A stretch of DNA of 64,000 nucleotides, taken from positions 5,456,001-5,520,000 of the forward strand of contig OY292278.1 in the NCBI GenBank assembly GCA_958496175.1. Direction: 5' to 3'. Positions 1 through 11,534 of this stretch are shown piece by piece. The translations under genes and the position numbers were made by a program. The notes under the pieces are model-generated. The model ran no database searches. It was not told the origin of the DNA and was given only the letters and a program-made list of their open reading frames with translations. Source of the DNA: Sisyra terminalis. Taxonomy: Eukaryota > Arthropoda > Insecta > Neuroptera > Sisyridae. Position 1 is the first letter of the stretch. Each line of letters opens with the position of its first letter.

Positions 1-1128
1 GATTTTGCAGAACATATCATTATCTACAAAAAATAGTGCGACAGCATATGTCTAACTATTATAGTTATGTCACAATAAGTGTTTTTTTTATTTTAAAAAA
101 TATAATATAAATGCCACCGTTATAAAAGCTCTTTTATTTATACTTGGGGATTAATCCTTATCAAAATAAATGACTTCATATTTAAGTTTGCTTCAATACC
201 ATTATATAACTTTTTGAGTTATTCAATTTGAACATTCCATTCGCAAGATATCACAAGTTTAAAAATGTAAGTTACTTGAAAAATATCGCATGGTCACTCT
301 TTACTTATAATTAAGACCAACTTTATTGAACTTGGCGATATTTTTTATTTATGTATAGATGCTGATTGATTTACAGATTATTTGGTCTACGGTAGGTATA
401 CCTACCGCAATAGACATACTCTTTTTAGATATTTTTTAAATATTTTTTGAAAATTAATTGATTATTACATAGAACAATTTTATTCTTTGCAACAGTTTAT
501 TAAATGTGTCTTTTTAAAATTGACAAAATAGTGTTTTCAGGTATGATTATGTTTTTCGTAAAAGAAATCAGACAAATAATAATTTTCATGTGCCACTACA
601 AATAGCAAATTTGAAAAGAAAACATAATCTACACTTACGTTACGTAGACGAATTTGCGGGAATCAGCTAGTATATATAAAGGTTAATTTTTCAAAGAGGC
701 AACTTTTTAAAACTTAAATTGAATTAACTGTGCTTTCTGTCAGTTCAACTAAAAATATTTTTACAGATTATTTTCCAACTTTAAATTACCTTTCCAATGA
801 CATATAACTCACGTGTCTAGTGTAAAAATTTATGTTTTCATCCCTAGGGAATACCTTCCCTTATTTTTTTTTGGAATGATAAGTAGCCTATAGTCTGTGG
901 GAAATTGTGTTGTATCTTAATACCAAATTTCATTAAATTCGGTTGTTCTGTTCTTTAGTTAAATCGGGACATACAGACAAAAATTTTAAAAATGTTAAAT
1001 TTGGAATAAGAGCCTCTTGAAACAAATATTTACCCTAAAATTGGGTTCAAAATCGAAATGTACAGACAGACGTGAGAATTTTATATATTAGTATGGATAT
1101 CTTCTAGGTTTTGGTCTCATTCACTTAC
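1..1128 (-). other. Intron of the importin-alpha gene (5' portion) with interspersed-repeat debris
   Basis: This follows the exon 2 donor of the minus-strand importin-alpha gene and shows no further exon, so it is read as the beginning of a long intron. Between about 640 and 1105 it carries phrases typical of dispersed insect repeats: GCGGGAATCAGCTAGT near 657, an ATTTCATTAAATTCGGTT stretch near 928, ACATACAGACA and ACAGACAGACGTGAGAATTT just before the exon. I read these as ends of an old non-autonomous element. The class (Helitron-like or LINE 3' end) cannot be fixed by eye. Confidence 0.4.
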
Positions 1129-2066
1129 ATTAACGTCGGTATGATGTATGAGTATATTGAGTGCAGGTAATATTTCTTTGATTGTTTGTACTGGAGGCGG
1201 TGGATCCTTATTTCGACACAAGTTTACGATGACCCAGGTGACGTTTCTTAAAAATGAAATTGGAATTTCAGGTTTGACGAATGATAACAATGGATTGACA
1301 ACGCCGAGTCGAATAACGTAGTCCCGTAGGGCTGGCCCGTCGCCGATGATATTGCCGAGCGCCCATACCGCCTGTTCGCATACGTTCTGGTGTGGCGATT
1401 GCAGCAGCTGCAGGAAAAGCGGCACGGCACCGGCGCTCACCACTTTGTTGGTCTGTTGCGACGTTCCCGACGCAATGTTTGTCAATGCCCACGCGGCCTC
1501 GAACTGCAACGGTGGATTGTCGTGGCATTCCAAACACAGAACTAAAATCGGTAAGATGCCACTGTCGATTAGCTTATCGATCGGTGGGTTTCGGTCTGAT
1601 GATAAAAGTTTTCGAGCCGATTGCACCGCGTTCAACTGTGCACCTGGATTACTTGCGTCCCTCGCACTCTCCACTAATTTCTCTAAATTGATGTCCGACA
1701 GGTGAGCATTGTCGTCGTCGTCGGTTAACTCGCCAATAGGAACATTTCGTCGCTTCTGTAAAGTTTCGTCTCGTTTATTTTTACGCAACTCCACTGTGAC
1801 TTCGTTTCGTCTACGTCGCATTTCCTACAACAGAGAGAAAAAAAAATTAATCATCATCCAACAAACCACCAAATGCCCTTTGTTAAGCCATTTCGCCAAC
1901 ATTTTTTTTTTTTTTGATTTCTCCAGAAAAACTCAACAATCCAACCAAATTCAAATCCCCCACATTGTTTACAAGTCTATCATTGCATTTGTTTCATACT
2001 TACATCCTGATCTTTGCCTTTGTTCTTAAAAACTTGCATTCGATGCCTAAGTTGTGGGTCCGCCAT
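1129..2066 (-). CDS. Kap-alpha3: Importin subunit alpha (importin-alpha3/KPNA3-4 type), 5' part
   Basis: Adaptor that binds classical nuclear localisation signals and, through importin beta, carries cargo through nuclear pores. Exon 1 is 2004-2066 (ATG at 2066, 21 codons, starts MADPQLRH) and ends at a GTAAGT donor. Exon 2 is 1129-1824 (232 codons), flanked by a TTGTAG acceptor and a GTAAGT donor; both junctions are phase 0. The 253 residues seen comprise the importin-beta-binding segment rich in Arg/Lys ([22 protein letters not shown]), then the first armadillo repeats with the Trp/Asn pairs of the NLS groove (WALTN, WALGN, WVIVN). The protein stops at HHTDVN, where KPNA3/4 proteins continue for roughly another 250 residues, so the remaining exons lie left of the window. 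The match to the alpha3 subtype rather than alpha1/2 rests on the IBB and the SSDRNPPID stretch. Intron 1 is 179 bp. Confidence 0.93.
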
Positions 2067-2333
2067 TTTAACGAGGTTCTAGAAAAATAATCGCCAGCAA
2101 GTTTCACGTCGGTGCAATAAAAAATGTTTTTTATTTTGGCAATTGCGAAATTAACTACAACACCATTCGATTAGTGCATCACTTAGAACATTGATTCAAT
2201 ATCACAATACAAATATTTTTATTTGACTTTTTACAAATTCGACGTCTGCGATGAAATTTTGGATTATATTAGGAACAGGAAATGGACTTTTCCATGGCTA
2301 CGTTCATAACAGTTGCACGCCAATAACAATGTA

Positions 2334-3640
2334 ATTAATTTAATTCATTCAATTAAAATGAATTTTTCCGATCATTTTTCAATGAATTCAATAGATTTTG
2401 CAACAATTAGAGCGACCATTTATGTCTTAAATCATTTTTGTATAATTCTAATTTTTATTAATCAAAATTTATGACAAGTTTGACAGTTCAACTTTTGTTA
2501 CAATATTTAAAAAATATCCAGGATATCGTTGAAATCTGTAGAATTTTGCCGTACCGATTAAAAGCGATTAATTTAAAGCGATTTATATTCTTAAGAATTT
2601 AATATTAAATTACTATAATAGTCATTCAATACATTTACGTTTTACAAAATATAAAAGTTTCACGTTCCACTTAATCTAATCCTTGTGACGTTATTATATG
2701 TATCCTTTTCTTATTAATTTAGTAATATATCCTTTATCTTTGTTTTGAAGGCATCAACTCGGTTAAATATTTAGGAAGTGATAAATTTATGGAACGCAGT
2801 TAAAATTGACCATTGTTGGCATTGTTTCGCAATTTAAAAATAAAGTTATAACAATTTATAAACAAATTTAAACTTAAAAACGCACAATATTGTCACAAAT
2901 AATGTAAATACGTCTGAGAGTAAAATACAATCATTGTCTCAAATTTGAATTAAATGATCGTTGCTATGGTTACAACGGTCTTAATTTAATTCATTCAATT
3001 AAAATTATTTTTTTCAATCATTTTTCAATGAATTTCTAAGATTTTGCAACAATTAGAGCGACCATTGAGGTTTTAAATCATTTTTGTATAACTATAATTT
3101 TTATAAATCAAAATTCATGAAAAGTTTGACAGTTAAACTTTTGTTACAATTTTTAAAAATATCCAGGATATCTTTGAAATCTGTAGAATTTAGCCTTACC
3201 AATTAAAAGCGATTAATTTAAAGCGATTTATATTCTGAAGAATTTAAAATTAAATTACTATAATAGTCATTCAATACATTTACGTTTTTACCAAATTTTA
3301 AAAGTTTATACGAAACAAGTTCCACTTAATCTAATCCTTGTGACGTTACTATATGTATCCTTTTATTGTAAATTTAATAATATATCCTTTATCTTTGTTT
3401 TGAAGGTATCAACTCGGTTAAATATTTAGGAAGTGATAAATTTATGGAACGCAGTTAAAATTGACCATTGTTGGCATTGTTTCGCAATTTAAAAACAAAG
3501 TTATAACAATTTATAAACAAATTTAAACTTAAAAACGCACAATATTATCACAAATATTGTAAATACGTCTGAGTAAAATACAATCATAGTCTCAAATTAG
3601 AATTAAATGATCGTTGCTATGGTTACAACGGTCATTTTAA
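2334..3640. repeat. Tandem duplication of a ~650 bp unit (two copies plus a stub)
   Basis: The segment from about 2334 to 2985 is repeated from about 2985 to 3632 with scattered substitutions and small indels. Landmarks recur at fixed spacing: AATTAGAGCGACCAT (near 2405 and 3050), CCAGGATATC (near 2518 and 3163), ATTTATGGAACGCAG (near 2785 and 3440) and GTTGCTATGGTTACAACGGTC (near 2960 and 3612). A short third start follows. No reading frame survives in it. Confidence 0.85.
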
Positions 3641-3913
3641 TTTCATTCAATTTCCAATTGTTATCATTTGTCAGTGGTGTCAATTTAAGAATTACAAGCT
3701 TTGTATTAATATGGATATTGTTTAAACTTTAGATTGTAAAGTTTGAAAGTATTTAGTTTATTGATATCTATGTTCTAAATGAAAAATTCAAGTGAGTAAT
3801 TTTAGAGTGTTTTAGTGGTTTTAATAGTTTTAGAACTATACAAATCACCCCCCAAAAAATAGCTAAACATTTTATTTAATTTTGGTTGAAATTTCAGATC
3901 CTTGATGATCCTA

Positions 3914-4280
3914 TATTAATACAAATTTCAGAGGACTAGGATCAAGAAAATTTTTAAAACTTGATATTTAATTGCGACGTTTTGGGCTTTTTATTAAGCT
4001 ATAAAAGATATAAATACGGTACAGTTAATAAAATAATAATATTAAAAGCTTCCAGGACACATTAGCATCAACAAATATTATTCATTAGTCATAAATGAAG
4101 CTGTAGTATCTTTTATGACTAATATTTGCTGATTTTTATGTACTCTGGAAGCTTTTTATAATTTTTTTATGATCTGTACCGTATTTATTAAATGGATCAT
4201 GAAAATTACAATTGTCAATCGCAATTAAACATCTAGTTTTAACAATTTATTTGCTCCTAGTTCTCTGAAACTTGTATTAA
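3914..4280. repeat. Foldback (MITE-like) inverted repeat, centre near 4097
   Basis: Two imperfect arms of about 170-180 bp face each other. The left arm begins ATTAATACAAATTTCAGAGG and contains AATACGGTACAG and AAAAGCTTCCAGGACA. The right arm has the complements TCTGGAAGCTTTTT, CTGTACCGTATTTATT and ends CTCTGAAACTTGTATTAAT. It has no coding capacity, so it is best read as a non-autonomous DNA-transposon or foldback remnant. Confidence 0.75.
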
Positions 4281-5470
4281 TTTTCCATTTTGTATTTTTA
4301 AAATTCATTTATTACTGCATAAGTCTGAGATATAAACCTCTAGGATCTTCACTATCTCATTGTCTTATCAAATTAACTCATTTCCCAGATATATAGAAAA
4401 TGACAGTTGGATAAGTTTATAACTTTTAGAATAAAAAAAATCAAATCTCTGGGATTATTTAGTAAATTTGATTTTCAAAAAACCCGTTAAATCTGATTTT
4501 TTTGATAAATTTGAACTTTGGTTGATTAGATGATAGGTGTCGCCTGTAATTCTAATTGTTGCTGATAATATAAGAGAGCAATTGAATTAAGTACTTTAAA
4601 GTTATAAATATTTCAAATTTAATAATTTTTAGTTCTCCAAAATTGTGTAAATTAAGTTCTTAAGTGTTTTAGAAATGATTTTTTAATAAGAATATTGGGA
4701 AAGATTGCGGAAAAAGGAATAAAAATAGGTATGCAATATAAAGACAAGAATCTTAAAGGAATGTTTCAATTGTTTGACTTTTTATCTTTGCTTATTGTAT
4801 AGGCAACCCACATCTCTTTTTTGTATATTTAGTATGCCTAAATTGCTTGCATAAGTGTGCTGAATGAAATTAATTTTCGTATGGTATCAACGGGGTTGCA
4901 TTTGTATGAACGCAACCCGTGTTGGTAATGAACTCAAAAAAGGGTGGGGAGACGTCTATGGAAACACAACTGATTTTTAATGCTGTCCAAGGGAATATGT
5001 CAAGTTTGAAATCGAGTAAGTTATCAAAAAACTCGCCAAATTGCAAGAATGCAAACATTGATAAAGCGCTTATCTGTTGAAGAAATGATAAATGCGATCC
5101 ATTCATTCCGTACACTTTACATTTGTCGAAAGTTGTATGAGTTGATGTCCGGCACAGGGGCTTTGATTTGAATTCAGTTCACATAATAGGCGTGTGATTA
5201 AATTTAAGCCTGGAAATGTATTGCCAATTGGCCCACATTAGTCTTTTGTTTTTAGTAGTTTCTGTTTTGTTTCTTTTAGTCTTGTATTGAACTCGTCCGG
5301 GTCCTGGTGCATGAGTGATTCCACGAGACGGCGAGGCGAGTAGAGCCGATTAGTGATGTGTTTGCATGTTAATGTTGCGATTATCGTAAAGTTGTCACTT
5401 CGTCCTCGCGGACGAATTCCTCATCCTGCCGGATCCAAACACTAGTTCCATTCGTCTTGTAATTGCGTCA

Positions 5471-8400
5471 ATGGCCAACGTTATGCGGCATGGTAGTGTC
5501 ACCGTCTAAACTTAATATTACAAATGCTATGAGTTTTGATTGAACCTTTTGCTATTATAGGTAAGGCGAATCAAGACGATGTGTGCTACGTGGTAGCGAA
5601 ATACGACTATGCAGCACAGGGTGCTCAGGAACTAGACTTGCGGAAAAATGAACGCTACCTCCTATTGGACGACTCGAAGCACTGGTGGCGGGTGCAAAAT
5701 GCCCGTAGCCAGGCCGGATACGTTCCTAGTAATTATGTTAAGAAGGAGAAACCCTCGTTATTTGATAGTATCAAGAAAAAAGTCAAAAAGGGCTCCGGCT
5801 CGAAAACCCTGCCTTCGAATAACTCACCGTCCCGCACGGCCGACTCGCCGTCGATGGCGCGACGACTTCCTGCAGATCCTTCGGAAGCAATCGGCACTGC
5901 TGTAGTCAAATATAACTATCAAGCTCAACAACAGGATGAACTATCACTTGTTAAAGGTTTGGGACCTTTAACGACCTTTAAACCTTTCACTGCCTTATTA
6001 ACAACATGAATAATAGTTCAGTCCGCGATCAGAGAGGTCGCCACTTAAAATTTTCTTTTTATTAATCTTTTTGGCTCATGTGTACTTTAGCACACCCACA
6101 ATCTGACAATCTGTTGCATTTTCGACTTTGTTTTTAATTTAATTCGCGATCTAATCAATCCATAATGCAAATTTAGCCACCAAAGAGAGAATTATACCAT
6201 ATTAGAATTGAATTAATAAAAATATCACGAATTAAATTAAAAACAAAATCGAAAATGTAACGTTGCCAGATTGTGGGTGTGCTCAAGTACACTTGAGCCG
6301 AACTACCCTTTTTTAAACATAACTTTGAGAATACTGCAGTGGAAGGACCTGGAAATTGTTTAGGAAGTTTTTATTGAATTTCTTCTTGTTTTTTAGGAAC
6401 TCGAATATTGATTTTAGAGAAAAGCAATGATGGTTGGTGGAGAGGTCAAAGTGGCAACAATGCCGGTTGGTTTCCCAGCAATTATACGCAGGAGGAGGGC
6501 GACGCCGACGACACGTTACACACATACGCAATGGCTGAAAATGTCCTCGACATCGTCGTGGCCTTATACTCGTTCAACTCGACCAACGACCAGGAGTTAT
6601 CCTTCGAAAAAGGCGATCGACTGGAAATTTTGGATCGACCACCAACCGACCCCGAGTGGTATAAAGCCCGCAATGGCCAAGGCCAAGTGGGGCTGGTGCC
6701 GCGGAATTATCTTCAAGAGCTCTCTGAATATCTCACGCAACCGTATCGCGATCGAGTCGCGGAGCGAGGAGATTCCCTAGATCGACGGCAGCCGCCGCCA
6801 CCCCAAGAAAGTGCTTCCGGTTCGATGGATCGGCCCCATCTGGTCGGAAAACCGTGGTATTACGGGAGCATTACACGAAATCAATGTGATAGTATGTTGA
6901 ATCAGCAAGGACACGACGGCGATTTTCTCATACGAGATAGTGAAACGAATGTAAGTAAATCATGATCCAGTTGATTGGGATCTACGTTATTGTAGCCCAA
7001 AATTTGAAAATCTCGTTGAGGAAATAAAAAGTACTTTTAGTTATTGAGCACTGACGTTTATTATCAGCGCCACATAGCGGAATCTATTAAAAACAATTAG
7101 TTCTTTAGAATTGTAGCGAGTGATAGAGGGCAGGTTTTCTTCTGAACTCTTCATTGGCATGTCTTATTTCAGCCGAATTTTCTCAAGGTTTTTAAAATTC
7201 TTACATATCTTCAGACTGATTCATATTTCAAAATTCTTCGTATGACGTCATTTTTTTTTCTAATAGGCCAACCTGTGTAATTTATAAATCTTGTCTCTGT
7301 ACTGCATCCTTAAAAAAAACTATTGTAGCCCTGCTGTGATATTAGTACTCATTTGGCAGTCATTAGAAAGCCAATTGATTTTTTCACCATTATATATCTA
7401 TTTTTTATTGTTAGAGCATTTAGTAAAAGAACTTCAGCAAATAAATCTTTAACTTAATGTCCAGGTGGCTCAAAAAAGCTAAAATGGTTTCAGGAATAGC
7501 TAGTAACTCAAATAGTAAGTGAAAGGCAATTTTCTAAACCTTGACGTAAACCAAGGTTTATACATTACACAGGTTACCCCATTAGAAAAAAAAATTTTGA
7601 CGTCATATGAAGAATTTTGAAATTTGAATCAGTCTGAAGATATGTACGAATTTCTTCTGGATACGTCACGTAGCGCACGTGGCCACCTGTGTATTTTATA
7701 AACCTTGGAATTTTCTATTAGTTTTTAGTCCAAAATTTGAAAATCTCGTTACATTGAGGAAATAAAAATACTTTTACTTATTGAACATTGACGTTAGTAT
7801 TAGCGCCACATAGCGGAATCTTTAAAAAACAATTAGTTCTTTAGAATTTTTGCAAGTGATAGAGGGCAGGTTTTCTTCTGAACTCTTCATTGCCTTGTCT
7901 TATTTCAGCCGAATTTTCTCAAGGTTTATAAAATTCTTACATATCTTCAGACTGATTCAAATTTCAAAATTCTTCGTATGACGTCATTTTTTTTTTCTAA
8001 TAGGCCAACCTGTGTAATTTGTAAACCCTGTCTTTGTACTGCATCGTTAAAAAAAACTATTGTACTCCTGCTGTGATATTAGTACTCATTTGGCAGTCAT
8101 TAGAAAGCCAATTGATTTTTTCACTATTATATATCTATTTTTTATTGTTAGAACATTTAGTAAAGGAACTTCGGCAAATAAATCTTTAACTTAATGTCCA
8201 GGTGGCTCAAAAAAGCTAAAATGGCTTTCAGGAATAGCTAGTAACTCAAATAGTAAGTGAAAGGCAATTTTCTAAACTTTGACGTACACCAAGGTTTATA
8301 AATTACACAGGTTGCCTCATTAGAAAAAAAAATATGGCGTCATACGAAGAATTTTGAAATTTGAATCAGTCTGAAGATATATACGAATTTCTTCTGGATA

Positions 8401-8896
8401 CGTCACGTAGCGCATGAGGCCACCTGTGTATTTTATAAACCTTGGAATTTTCTATTAGTTTGTAGTCCAAAATTTGAAAATCTCGTTACATTGAGGAAAT
8501 AAAAATACTTTAAATTATTGAACACTGACGGTTATTATCAGTGCCACATAGCGGAATCTAAAAAAAACAATTAGTTCTTTAGAATTGATGCAAATGATAG
8601 AGGGCAGGTTTTCTTCTGAACTCTTCATTGAAGAAGCCGAATTTTCTATTAGTTTTAATAATGAATTTTTTTTTTAGATGGGAGATTATTCTGTTTCGTT
8701 GAAGGCCCCCGGCCGAAATAAACACTTTCGGGTACATGTCGAGGGTGCCCTTTACTGTATTGGACAAAGAAAATTCCACACGCTAGATCAACTGGTCGAT
8801 CATTATCAACGAGCGCCGATTTACACGAATAAGCAAGGAGAAAAATTATATTTAGTGCGACCTCTTCCCAAAACGTCTACCAACGGAGGCTTGTAA
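5471..8896 (+). CDS. dock: Dreadlocks/Nck SH3-SH3-SH3-SH2 adaptor protein
   Basis: Cytoplasmic adaptor that couples phosphotyrosine signals (axon guidance and insulin receptors in flies) to Pak, WASP and actin regulators. Exons: 5471-5492 (tentative), 5561-5956, 6397-6950, 8678-8896 (TAA stop). They join to 1191 nt, 396 aa, in frame. SH3-1 is about residues 15-70 (ALYDY-like AKYDY, HWWRV), SH3-2 about 118-175 (GWWRG), SH3-3 about 190-248 (EWYKA), SH2 about 292-390 with FLIRDSE at 316-322; Arg319 is the expected phosphotyrosine contact. A conserved basic linker (KKKVKKGSG) follows SH3-1. Splice sites are clear for exons 2-4. The start is less sure: only a 22-nt exon encoding MANVMRHG, with a GT donor at 5493 and a 68-bp intron, joins in frame to KANQDDV. 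An alternative upstream first exon is possible. Length and linker sequence match insect Dock closely. Confidence 0.95.
5957..6396. mobile_element. MITE-like foldback element in dock intron 2
   Basis: Within this intron, about 6070-6300, arms of roughly 80 bp face each other. The left one reads GGCTCATGTGTACTTTAGCA then CACCCACAATCTG; the right one ends CAGATTGTGGGTGTGCTCAA then GTACACTTGAGCC. The middle is about 75 bp of AT-rich DNA. There is no coding capacity. The element sits between a GTTTGG donor at 5957 and a TTTTTTAG acceptor at 6396 and does not disturb either. Confidence 0.75.
6999..8640. repeat. Tandem repeat of a ~735 bp foldback unit filling dock intron 3
   Basis: The 1.7 kb intron consists largely of a unit starting CCAAAATTTGAAAATCTCGT at about 7000, 7731 and 8467 (the third copy truncated before exon 4). 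Within each unit, about 110 bp beginning near TCAGCCGAATTTTCTCAAGG (containing TCTTCAGACTGATTC and TATGACGTCAT) recurs inverted about 350 bp later (GACGTCATATGAAGAATTTTGAA, GAATCAGTCTGAAGATAT). The units are therefore foldback elements duplicated head to tail. Intron ends remain canonical. Confidence 0.8.
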
Positions 8897-11534
8897 TAGA
8901 CAGAGACTGTAAACTAGCCCTTTCTCAATGCATCATTCTCATACCCAATAAGCACAAATCATAATTAGATAGCGATAAACAAATTTTACAAATGGCAATT
9001 ATTATATAGTATGTTGTATGAGAAAAGGACGTTTGGCTCAATTTTGGTAATATTGTCGCGAGTATAACACGAACGTATAGGAAATCAATCTAAGTTATCG
9101 CTTCATCATCTTTAACTCTCTAATTTACTTATATAATTAAAAAAAAAATGATTAAATCCTTCCAGTTTTAATAAGAATGTCAATGAATATAATATTAAAA
9201 AAAATAACATGTGCGAATTTATTTGTTCAGTTTTATTTGATTCGAATTGAAAATTAACATTTTCTTAATAGTCAAAGGCCTATGAATGCATTAGTGTTTT
9301 CGAATTGAGTCAAGTTATTGTGGCAAATAAAAATCGCACCATCTTAATCAAATCAGTAGTTGAAATATTTAAACTATATTAAAAATGCATTTATTGAATT
9401 ATTTAAAGAGAAACTAATTTATTCAAAACAAAAAGGACATAATTTTATTGAATTTTCCAAATGTCATGCCAAATTTGTTTTTAAGTCATCACCCAGGTCC
9501 CATTGATTGGGTCCCTAGCAAACATAATGTACATAATGTGTTCCTGCAAATCGACAGATATTTCTGATATATAAATATTTTTGATGGCTCATTCCATATG
9601 TAAACATTATACCATATCATAGCTTAAAGTAATTAGCAAAATTAATGAAATAGTTAAATGGAAAATTGTGGACTTAAATAAAATTATGTGCTTAGTTAAA
9701 TAAACTGCAAATAATATTTAGAGTTCTTATAAAGAAATAGTATTAATTATATAGAGCAAATGCTGCTTGGATTTGTGTTGAAGAAAAAAAACAATCTTTT
9801 GATGCCATATTTGTTAATTTTTTTTTTCTGTAGAATAATTTTTTCTTAATGAAAGAAGGGGCAGCTATTAGGGGAAGAATTTAGTGTGTTTTTGGGACGT
9901 GGACAGTAGAGAAATGTGCGACGATGGGATGATAGTGATTTGATGAAAATATATTTTCTTGTGTTTTTGTATATCGATTTACAATCGGATTATTGCTGAA
10001 AAAATGGCGATAATTTTTTTTAATACTTTTCTACGGTTTAGTGTGTAAGTGATAATAAAAAGAAATGGGGAAAAAAATGGTCTGTGGAACCAAATGATGG
10101 CGGAGACTCGAAAGTGTTGGATCCGTTTTTTTTTTAAAAATACTGAGTAAATGTATTGACGATTGATTTTATTTTTAATTTTGTTGCTGAAAGATGTAAT
10201 AAATTTAATCGATCTGGGCTATGGGATTTGAAGAATTTGGACCTTTAGAGGAGGAAGAAACATCTCAGACTTGGCCAATTTTTGCTGGGGATGTAATTCT
10301 CAATCCATTTATATTGGAGATAATTGATTAATTTCCTCAAATACTAAGGCTCAGATATTTAGGGTTTCGTATTGTGTTACATCTTTGATCAAAAGTCCGA
10401 AGAATTGGTCATTGAAAAATCGGAAATTTTAAGGAAAATCATCGTTTTTTTTTGACCTAATTTTATGGGAGGGGGCATGTGATATTAGACAATGATATGC
10501 TAACTGTTAATATAAGCTTAATTTTAACCCACCTTTGCTTACACTGATTTTACGTTTGTGCCAACCAATGTTAGCATATCTTACCTAGTTTATGACGTCA
10601 CATGGGAAAAGATCCCACAATTTTATGGGTAACGGCTTTTGATTAAATCTCACCAAAGTTTGGAAAATTAATTTTTACTACGAAATAACTCGGAAACGGG
10701 CCATGGAAGCCGAAAGTTGCGTGATCCTTTTACTGAAGATGCATCAGTGGCATTTAGAGGTTCCCAATGGCAACTATAAGGCTTTTCTGACTGAAAAATA
10801 AAAGGCTATCTAATAATTTTTATGCAACTTATAGATCAGCTATTTTACAGCCACTGCATATTGAATTGCTGGTTTTGTTCCAGGGAAATTTTTCCAAATG
10901 AATACTATTCCGCTATCATTTCTTTTTTTTTCAATTTGAATTTAAATAGTCTAAAATTGATTAGATATTAATTTAAACCAAATATTAGTGTTATATTTCT
11001 CAATTTTTCTTTGTATAAACGAATTAGTTTTTAGTTGAAAGAAAAAGGCAGTTTATTTCCAATTTTTTCACTATAAGTTGTGGCATATTAATATAAATAT
11101 TAACGTATATAGATCATAGATTTATTTAAGAGAAATTTTATCCATTTTAATTTGTGTCATCTTTCAAAAGTTTTTGCGAATATTTTTCTGTCTTCTTTTG
11201 TGCAATAGAATCACTTTATTTATTCTTTTAAATTATTTTACCTCGTGTATATTTTTTGTTTAGTTTTCCAAAGTGTATATTTTTTCTAATGGGAATCTCC
11301 TTTTTCTAGTTTTATATTTAAATTAATATATTAAACCTATGTTTATATAAATTATAGTAAATTATATTTAAAATAAAATCCAACCTTTTTCATCAAAATA
11401 ATGTGCAGGTTTTGAACGTGCGAATATTCTCCTCTTTTTTTTTCTGTAATCATTTTACTTTAATGAGACAAATGTACATTTTAAAACTCGTCAATAATAA
11501 TAATAAAAAAAAAAAATGTAAAAATTGAAATTGT
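8897..11534. other. Intergenic region between dock and receptor copy 1 (tail to tail)
   Basis: This AT-rich stretch should hold the dock 3' UTR. Candidate AATAAA signals occur near 9326 (CAAATAAAAATCG) and 9678, but none can be chosen. From about 10560 to 10870 a diverged dispersed sequence (ACCTAGTTTATGACGTCAC, ACGGCTTTTGATTAAATCT, CGGGCCATGGAAG) is shared with 18640-19080, the matching flank of receptor copy 2. The last 100 bases before 11535 (CATTTTACTTTAATGAGACA) are also shared with the sequence downstream of copy 2. No coding region seen. Confidence 0.6.

Larger units (their letters stand above)
2067..5470. other. Head-to-head intergenic region between importin-alpha and dock
   Basis: About 3.4 kb separates two divergently transcribed genes. 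Near the left end the importin-alpha leader begins; 2334-3640 is a tandem duplication and 3914-4280 a foldback element, listed separately. From about 5270 to 5500 base composition rises in GC with several CG dinucleotides, which fits the promoter and 5' UTR of dock. I see no TATA box that I would commit to and no coding potential between 4300 and 5200; an open frame at 4870-5115 on the minus strand has no recognisable content. Confidence 0.55.

Noticed and set aside
1248..1705. Open frames on other frames of the importin-alpha exon
   Set aside because: They are shadows of the conserved coding frame and have no homology of their own.
4870..5115. 81-codon minus-strand open frame upstream of dock
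   Set aside because: No domain, no splice context, and it lies in the probable promoter region.
5648..6780. Arg-rich alternate-frame open frames inside dock exons
   Set aside because: They overlap the strongly conserved SH3 coding frame and are composition artefacts.
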